In this document: positions 58,834 through 64,000 of the stretch, piece by piece
Layout of the letters: each line of letters begins with the position of its first letter
Numbering within the stretch: the stretch's first letter is position 1
Source of the DNA: Streptomyces sp. NBC_00523
Lineage (GTDB): Bacteria > Actinomycetota > Actinomycetes > Streptomycetales > Streptomycetaceae
NCBI RefSeq assembly: GCF_036346615.1
Contig: NZ_CP107836.1
Location: 2,852,001 to 2,916,000 of the forward strand
Length of the DNA: 64,000 nt
Reading direction: 5' to 3'
Notes under the pieces: generated by a model
The model's input: only the letters and a program-made list of their open reading frames with translations
Told to the model about the DNA's origin: nothing
Databases searched by the model: none
Program-made: the position numbers and the translations under genes

Positions 58834-58861
58834 ACCCTATCCGGGGGGCTCGGTCCGATCA
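58834..58861 (-). promoter_or_regulatory. Candidate bldA promoter
   Basis: Reading the minus strand, TGATCG (58856-58861) and TAGGGT (58834-58839) are separated by 16 bases and lie 29-56 bases upstream of the tRNA 5' end. TAGGGT fits Streptomyces SigHrdB -10 boxes; the -35 is a poor match to TTGAC. An AT-rich stretch lies farther upstream (58880-58900). Confidence 0.4.
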
Positions 58862-59012
58862 GCCGAACAGTGGCTCGATGTTGTCTTATTTATCGATCTC
58901 TTGAGTCCCCGTCAGCGCACGTCGGAGGCATACCCACATGCCCGGGCAAGATGGCGGCAGTGCGGGGGTGCCGGGCGAATTGACGGAAAGTCGCCGCACC
59001 GACACAGTCGTT

Positions 59013-59052
59013 TCGCCAGGGGCGCGCCACCGATCGCCAGGGGCGCGCCACC
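59013..59052. repeat. Two-copy 19-bp direct repeat containing GGCGCGCC
   Basis: TCGCCAGGGGCGCGCCACC occurs at 59013-59031 and again at 59034-59052, a period of 21 bases (two helical turns). It lies 13 bases beyond the mannosidase stop, within the region between bldA and the mannosidase operon, so it may be a spacer duplication or a protein-binding pair. Confidence 0.72.
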
Positions 59053-59064
59053 TCGTGGCTGATT

Positions 59065-61488
59065 TTAGGTTGCGATCAGGTCGTTCACGCACCGCAGCAC
59101 CGGGCGAGTCGCCAGCGCGGACGGGTCCTCCAGCACCGCGCCCGTGACCCGGATCGTGGTGCTCTCGCCCGGGAGGAGCGTGACAAGCATGGTGTCGGCC
59201 TCGGCGTCCGGGTGGAGGCGGTCGGGGAAGAGGCAGAGGTCCCGGAGAAAGGTCTCCGCCGTCACCTCGACGCGGTACGTGGGGGTCGGGGCGCCCTCCT
59301 CCTCGGTCACCGTCACCCCGTAGCGCGCAGGCGGCAGGGCGAGTCGCGTGTCCTCCTCGTGGAAGTGCAGGGCCCTGGTGTCGTCCAGGCGGGCGACGAG
59401 GAGTTCGCGGGCCGGGTCGGCCGGCGTCGCGAGCGAGGCGGGCAGCGGGACGCTTGTCGTGGCGCGGGCGGCCGTGGTCACCGGCAGGGCCTCCTCGGCC
59501 AGGACCGTGCCGTCCAGGGCGTGCCGGGTCAGGCGCAGGGTGCCCGCCCAGGGGGCCGCCGTGTCGTTGACCAGATGGACGGAGCCGTCGCGGACGGCGA
59601 TCAGGTGGTCCTCGTACACCGCACGCAGCGCGTGCCAGAGGGGCTTGCGGCGGCCGTCGCCGTCGACCGCCGACCAGGAGACGACCGGCCAGCAGTCGTT
59701 GAGCTGCCAGACGATCGTGCCCATGCAGTACGGGGCGTGGGAGCGGAAGTGGCGGATGCCGAACGCGACGGCGCGGGCCTGGTTGAGCTGGGTGAGCCAG
59801 TGCCAGTCGTCGAAGTCCGGGCCCGGCTGCGGCAGATGGTCGCCCAGGCCGCGCAGCAGCTTCGCGTCGCCGTCCTCGGCCTTCTGGTGGTGGGCCAGGA
59901 GCGGGGCGCCGGGGGCGAGCGGGCCGCTGACCGCGCGGCGGAGTGTGGCGTACGCGGGCGGCCCCTGGAAGCCGAACTCCGCGACGAAGCGCGGCACCCG
60001 GTCGGCGTACGCGCGGTAGTCGGCGCGGTTCCACACGTCCCAGATGTGGATCGTGCCGCGCTCCGGGTCCTGGGGGTGGGCGTCGGGGCTGCCGGAGTAC
60101 GGCGATCCCGGCCAGTACGGGCGCGTCGGGTCGGTCTCGGCGACGATCCCGGGCAGCAGCCGGTGGTAGTAGCCGTGGCCCCAGGTGCGGTCGCCGAGCT
60201 CCTTCTGCCAGCCCCAGTCGGCGTGGCCCTCCAGGTTCTCGTTGTTTCCGCACCACAGGACGAGGGAAGGGTGCGGGGCCAGACGGGTGACGTTCTCGCG
60301 CGCCTCGGCCGCCACCTCGTCCCACAGCGGCTGCTCCTCCGGGTACGCGGCGCAGGCGAACGGGAAGTCCTGCCAGACCAGGAGCCCCTTCTCGTCGCAC
60401 AGTTCGTAGAAGTCGTCGCTCTCGTAGAGCCCGCCGCCCCACACCCGGACCAGGTTGACGTGGGCGGCGACGGCCTGGTCGAGGCGGTCGGAGAGCTGCT
60501 GCCGGGTCAGGCGGGACGGGAAACAGTCCTCGGGAATCCAGTTCACCCCGCGCACGAAGACCGGCTGGTCGTTCACGGAGATCCGGAACGCCCCCTCTTC
60601 GAGCGTGACGGACCGGAACCCCGTGCGGAGGTGGCGGACGTGGTCACCGACGCGGACCTCCACCTCGTACAGCGGCTGTGCGCCGTGGCTGTGCGGCCAC
60701 CAGGGCTCGGCCTGCGGAACGGAGAGACTGACCCGCACGCGGTGCTCGTCCTCGGAGAGGATGAAGAGGGACCCCGCGCCGACCACGCCGACCGAACCCG
60801 AGACCGCTTCCAGGCCGTCGTGCTCGATCTCCACCTCGGCGGTCAGGAACGGCACGCCCTCCGGGTCCAGGTCGGGCAGCAGCTTCACGGAGGCGATGCG
60901 CGGACCGCTCCACATCTCCAGGGCGACCGGACGCCAGATGCCGGACGTGACGAGCGTCGGACCCCAGTCCCAGCCGAAGTTGCAGGCCATCTTGCGGATG
61001 AAGGCGTACGGCTCCGCGTAGGCGCCGGGGCGGTCGCCGAGGCGGTCGCGGAGTTCCTCGGCGTAGGTATACGGCGCGGTGAAAGTTACGTCGAGGGTAT
61101 TTCTACCCTCGCTCAAAAGATCGCGCACGGGAAAACGGTACGACCGGTGCTGATTCGCCGTCCGGCCGATCTCCGTCCCGTTGAGCAGGATCGTCGCGAC
61201 CGTGTCGAGGCCGTCGAAGCACAGGGCGGCGTGGTCGTGGCCGTCCGGCGTCCAGTCGAAGGTGGTGCGGTAGGTCCAGTCGGTGCGGCCGATCCAGCCG
61301 AGCCGGTTCTCGTTGTCGTCCAGATACGGATCCTCGATGAGCCCGGCGGCCAGCAGGTCCGTGTGGACGCAGCCGGGAACGGTGGCGGGGATGCCGTCGG
61401 GAACGCCTCCTGTGGGGAGCCCGGAGGGCACGGGTCCGGCCGGGTGGAGCGTCCAGCCGTCGTGCAGGGGCAGGTGGCGAAGGGTCAC
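59065..61488 (-). CDS. Beta-mannosidase, glycoside hydrolase family 2
   Basis: 807 residues from GTG 61488, whose GTGA overlaps the stop of the ABC ATPase gene. GH2 layout: an N-terminal sugar-binding beta-sandwich (NRLGWIGRTDWTYRTTFDW), then a TIM barrel with VNLVRVWGGGLYESDDFYEL, the acid/base Glu in WCGNNENLEGH and the nucleophile in PRFVAEFGFQG. The gene is coupled to a peptide/oligosaccharide-type ABC transporter, so it probably trims beta-mannosides that the transporter brings in. No signal peptide: cytosolic. Confidence 0.93.
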   Translation of the reverse strand: MTLRHLPLHDGWTLHPAGPVPSGLPTGGVPDGIPATVPGCVHTDLLAAGLIEDPYLDDNENRLGWIGRTDWTYRTTFDWTPDGHDHAALCFDGLDTVATILLNGTEIGRTANQHRSYRFPVRDLLSEGRNTLDVTFTAPYTYAEELRDRLGDRPGAYAEPYAFIRKMACNFGWDWGPTLVTSGIWRPVALEMWSGPRIASVKLLPDLDPEGVPFLTAEVEIEHDGLEAVSGSVGVVGAGSLFILSEDEHRVRVSLSVPQAEPWWPHSHGAQPLYEVEVRVGDHVRHLRTGFRSVTLEEGAFRISVNDQPVFVRGVNWIPEDCFPSRLTRQQLSDRLDQAVAAHVNLVRVWGGGLYESDDFYELCDEKGLLVWQDFPFACAAYPEEQPLWDEVAAEARENVTRLAPHPSLVLWCGNNENLEGHADWGWQKELGDRTWGHGYYHRLLPGIVAETDPTRPYWPGSPYSGSPDAHPQDPERGTIHIWDVWNRADYRAYADRVPRFVAEFGFQGPPAYATLRRAVSGPLAPGAPLLAHHQKAEDGDAKLLRGLGDHLPQPGPDFDDWHWLTQLNQARAVAFGIRHFRSHAPYCMGTIVWQLNDCWPVVSWSAVDGDGRRKPLWHALRAVYEDHLIAVRDGSVHLVNDTAAPWAGTLRLTRHALDGTVLAEEALPVTTAARATTSVPLPASLATPADPARELLVARLDDTRALHFHEEDTRLALPPARYGVTVTEEEGAPTPTYRVEVTAETFLRDLCLFPDRLHPDAEADTMLVTLLPGESTTIRVTGAVLEDPSALATRPVLRCVNDLIAT

Positions 61489-62381
61489 GCGGGGGTCCTT
61501 CCGCAGTCGGGGAGCTGGGCACAGGCGACGAAGTGGTCCGGCTCGGTCTCGTACAGGTCGGTGGTGGCGCCGCCACCCCCCTCGTGGAAGGCACACGAAC
61601 GTACCGGCTCCGGCGGGTCCCACGGCTGGTTGAGGCGGGGCACGGCGGCGAGCAGGGTGCGGGTGTACGGGTGGAGAGGGCTGCCGAACACCTTCTGGGT
61701 GTCGCCGCGTTCGACCACCCGGCCCCGGCGCAGCACCACCGTCTTCTCCGCGAGGTACGTGCCGAGCGCGAGGTCGTGCGTGATGTAGAGGACGCCGAGG
61801 CCGCGTTCCTTGAGCCCGGCCAGGAGGTTGAGGACGTCGATGCGGGTGGAGGCGTCGAGCATGCTGGTGATCTCGTCGGCGACCAGGAAGCTCAGATCGA
61901 GCAGGAGGGCGCGGGCGATGAGGAGCCGTTGCAGCTGGCCGCCGCTGAGCTGGTGCGGGTAGCGGCCGAGGACCTGTGCGGGGTCCAGGCGCACATCGCG
62001 TACCGCCATCTCGACGCGGTCGGCCCACTCCGCGTCGCGGACGCCCGGGTGGTACGCGCGGCGGACCAGGTCGAAGACGCGGTCCGCGCGGAAGACCGGG
62101 TTGTAGCAGGAGAAGGGGTCCTGGAAGACGCCCTGGACGCGGCGGTAGAAGTCCTTGCCCGGCCGCACCCGCTGCCCGTCCAGGGTGAGGGTGCCGGAGC
62201 TGACGCCGGTGAGGCCGAGGATCATGCGGCCGATGGTGGACTTGCCGCTGCCGCTCTCGCCGATGAGGGAGACGACCTCGCCGGGCTCGGCCGTGAAGGA
62301 GACCCGGTCGACGGCGGTGACGGAGCCGCCGCCGAACGCCCCGGCCCGGTAGGTCTTGGTGACGTGGTCGAGGGTCAGCAT
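61485..62381 (-). CDS. ABC transporter ATP-binding protein, DppF/OppF type
   Basis: 298 residues from ATG 62381; the A of this ATG is the last base of the TGA of the upstream ATPase. Walker A GESGSGKSTIG (about 40-50), the Q-loop FQDPFSCYNPVF, signature LSGGQLQRLLIARAL and Walker B LSFLVADEITSMLD are intact, and the C-terminal oligopeptide-ABC extension ends CAFHEGGGGATTDLYETEPD. It powers import with the partner ATPase encoded before it. With a beta-mannosidase downstream, an oligosaccharide substrate is more likely than peptides. Confidence 0.93.
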   Translation of the reverse strand: MLTLDHVTKTYRAGAFGGGSVTAVDRVSFTAEPGEVVSLIGESGSGKSTIGRMILGLTGVSSGTLTLDGQRVRPGKDFYRRVQGVFQDPFSCYNPVFRADRVFDLVRRAYHPGVRDAEWADRVEMAVRDVRLDPAQVLGRYPHQLSGGQLQRLLIARALLLDLSFLVADEITSMLDASTRIDVLNLLAGLKERGLGVLYITHDLALGTYLAEKTVVLRRGRVVERGDTQKVFGSPLHPYTRTLLAAVPRLNQPWDPPEPVRSCAFHEGGGGATTDLYETEPDHFVACAQLPDCGRTPA

Positions 62382-63322
62382 CAGGCCTTCCAGCATGCGA
62401 CGGAGTGGCGGGGGGCGATCTCGGTCACCGGGGGCTCCTCGGCGCAGCGCTCGTCCGCGACGGGGCAGCGGTCGCGGAAGCGGCAGCCGGCCGGGGGGTT
62501 CAGGAGCGAGGGCGGGGCTCCGGCGATGCCCGTGAGGGGCCGGTCGGCGTGCCGGGCCCCGACCTCGGGGAGCGCGCCGAGCAGGAGCTTGGTGTACGGG
62601 TGGCGGGGCGCGGTCGTCAGGGTCTTCGTGGGCGCCTTCTCGGCGAGCTTGCCCGCGTACATGACCATGATCGAGTCCGCGATGTGCGAGGTGAGCCCGA
62701 GGTCGTGGGTCACGAAGATCATGCTGGTGACCAGGCCCTTGTCGCGCAGCCCGGTGAGCGCGCCGACGACGGCGCGCTGGGTGGAGACGTCGAGCGCGGA
62801 GGTGACCTCGTCGGCGATGAGGACGGACGGGTCGAGCAGGGTGGAGATCACCATGACGGTGCGCTGCTTCATCCCGCCGGACAGCTCGATCGGGTAGCGG
62901 TCCAGGACGTCGTGGTCCAGGCCCACCAGGTCGAGCCTGCGGTGCAGTTCGGCGGTGTCCACGCTCGCGCCGCGCGACGCCAGCAGCTCGCGGATCATGC
63001 GGCCGATGCGGCGGGTCGGGTTGAGGGCGCTCATGGAGTACTGCGGGACGAGCGAGATCCGGTGGAAGCGGAAGGCGTTCATCGCCCGGTCGTCGGCCAC
63101 GGGCACGTCGTCGCCGTCCAGCGTGACGGTGCCGCCGGCGTGCCGCATCCGGCCGTCGAGGCGGATCAGCGACTTGCCGAGCGTGCTCTTGCCGCACCCG
63201 GACTCACCGGCGAGGCCCAGGATCTCCCCGTCGGCAAGGTCGAAGGAGACGCCGTCCAGGGCCCTCACCTCACCGCGCAGGGTGCGGTAGTGGACCCGGA
63301 GGTCGGTCACGGTCAGGGTCAT
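62381..63322 (-). CDS. ABC transporter ATP-binding protein, DppD/OppD type
   Basis: 313 residues. Walker [12 protein letters not shown] (about 38-48), Q-loop [17 protein letters not shown], signature [15 protein letters not shown], Walker [15 protein letters not shown] and H-loop [13 protein letters not shown] are all present, with the OppD-type C-terminal Cys cluster [17 protein letters not shown] that may bind a metal centre. It dimerises with the DppF-type ATPase. The permease gene ends 37 bases upstream; all are on one minus-strand transcript. Confidence 0.94.
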   Translation of the reverse strand: MTLTVTDLRVHYRTLRGEVRALDGVSFDLADGEILGLAGESGCGKSTLGKSLIRLDGRMRHAGGTVTLDGDDVPVADDRAMNAFRFHRISLVPQYSMSALNPTRRIGRMIRELLASRGASVDTAELHRRLDLVGLDHDVLDRYPIELSGGMKQRTVMVISTLLDPSVLIADEVTSALDVSTQRAVVGALTGLRDKGLVTSMIFVTHDLGLTSHIADSIMVMYAGKLAEKAPTKTLTTAPRHPYTKLLLGALPEVGARHADRPLTGIAGAPPSLLNPPAGCRFRDRCPVADERCAEEPPVTEIAPRHSVACWKA

Positions 63323-63358
63323 GCGCTCAGACCTCCCGGAGAGCGGTCGCGGTCATGG

Positions 63359-64000
63359 TCAGGCCTCCCGCAGCTTGGGGTTGAAGACCTCGTCGAGGCC
63401 GACGTTGGCGACGTACAGCGCTCCGACGATCGCGGTGATCCCGGCGCCCGGCGGGACGAACCACCACCACATGCCGAGTTGGAGGGCGCTCCACTGCTGG
63501 GCGCTCTGGAGCATCAGCCCGAGCGAGACGCCCTCGGTGGGGCCGAGTCCGATGAAGTCGAGCGAGGAGGCGATCAGGACCGAGCCGCCGAACAGCAGGA
63601 TGAACATCATGAAGAGGTACGAGCTCATGTTGGGCGCGATCTCGCGGAAGATGATCCGCCAGGTGCCGCTGCCGCTGAGCCGGGCCAGGTCCACGAACTC
63701 CCGGGTGCGCAGCGAGAAGGTCTGCGCCCGGATGGCCCGGGCCGCCCACGGCCAGGAGGTGAGCCCGATGAACAGCCCCTGCACGGGCACCGAGCGGACC
63801 CCGAGGTACGCGTTGATGATGAGCAGGACGGCGAGCGCGGGCAGCACCAGGACGACGTTGGTGAGCATGTTGAGGATCTCGTCCACCGCACCCCCTCGAT
63901 AGCCGGCCAGGAAGCCGACGAGCATGGCGATCGCGGCGGCGATGGCCCCGCCGACGACACCGACCAGGAACGTCGAGCGCAGCCCGTGCACGAACTGGGC
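63359..64000 (-). CDS. ABC transporter permease, DppC type, partial
   Basis: The gene runs off the right edge; 213 C-terminal residues are visible. Membrane segments include STFLVGVVGGAIAAAIAMLV, EILNMLTNVVLVLPALAVLL and a later SSYLFMMFILLFGGSVLIAS. The cytoplasmic EAA-like loop is RAIRAQTFSLRTREFVDLAR, which contacts the ATPases. It ends with the LDEVFNPKLREA tail. It belongs to the oligosaccharide/peptide-type importer of the mannosidase operon; the other permease and the binding protein should lie beyond the window. Confidence 0.9.
   Translation of the reverse strand, partial: AQFVHGLRSTFLVGVVGGAIAAAIAMLVGFLAGYRGGAVDEILNMLTNVVLVLPALAVLLIINAYLGVRSVPVQGLFIGLTSWPWAARAIRAQTFSLRTREFVDLARLSGSGTWRIIFREIAPNMSSYLFMMFILLFGGSVLIASSLDFIGLGPTEGVSLGLMLQSAQQWSALQLGMWWWFVPPGAGITAIVGALYVANVGLDEVFNPKLREA

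Overview
The window is chromosomal DNA from a Streptomyces. Four things point there: very high GC with strong third-position bias, frequent GTG starts, many DUF397, DUF5753 and DUF6879 regulators, and a tRNA-Leu with anticodon UAA (the bldA tRNA) at about 58.7-58.8 kb. The core gene order (fbiAB, glycosylase, sugar nucleotidyltransferase, LCP genes, acyl-CoA dehydrogenase, ugd, purEK, GtrA, two-component pair, POT transporter, SigB-type sigma factor, hut genes, CBS, thiolase, bldA) looks like the conserved central chromosome of Streptomyces. That comparison is from memory, not from a search.

Layout. 0-3.7 kb: F420 cofactor synthesis (fbiA tail, fbiB), an AlkA-like DNA glycosylase and an NDP-sugar nucleotidyltransferase. 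3.9-14.6 kb: a cell-envelope block with five LytR-CpsA-Psr (LCP) phosphotransferases, a family 2 glycosyltransferase, a TIGR03089 protein and a hotdog thioesterase. 14.7-23 kb: an accessory, regulator-rich stretch. On the minus strand it holds a six-gene coupled operon (XRE regulator, two DUF397 proteins, two unknowns, a methyltransferase). On the plus strand it holds a divergent set (HTH protein, small TTA-containing protein, DUF6879 protein, second XRE regulator), then small orphans, a 5'-truncated Rpn-like gene remnant and a DNA-alkylation repair gene. 23-31.5 kb: Ser/Thr kinase, acyl-CoA dehydrogenase, UDP-glucose dehydrogenase, VOC protein, M19 dipeptidase, purE/purK and GtrA. 31.5-37.8 kb: OmpR-type two-component system, POT peptide transporter, HATPase and STAS sigma regulators and a SigB-family sigma factor. 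37.9-43.6 kb: a histidine-utilisation operon (hutU, M20 amidohydrolase, hutF, hutI). 43.8-46 kb: a cluster of three Roadblock proteins and one DUF4388-like protein. 46-58.6 kb: RpiR regulator, SigE-like ECF sigma factor with a membrane partner, SDR/XRE divergent pair, cystathionine beta-synthase, SGNH hydrolase, thiolase, BI-1 protein and small proteins. 58.7 kb: bldA. 59-64 kb: GH2 beta-mannosidase translationally coupled to a Dpp-type ABC transporter, whose permease runs off the window end.

Links between the parts. bldA translates UUA codons, which are rare in Streptomyces. By eye I find only two genes in the window with an in-frame TTA: the 63-residue protein at 19519-19710 (codon 33) and the middle Roadblock gene at 45039-45494 (codon 17). 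These are the best candidates here for direct developmental control. The most system-like uncharacterised loci are the six-gene XRE/DUF397/methyltransferase operon, the TTA-protein/DUF6879/XRE cluster facing away from it, and the Roadblock/DUF4388 cluster without a GTPase. In the hut operon an M20-family amidohydrolase sits where N-formylglutamate deformylase would be expected, and its N-terminus looks derived from an inserted hairpin repeat.
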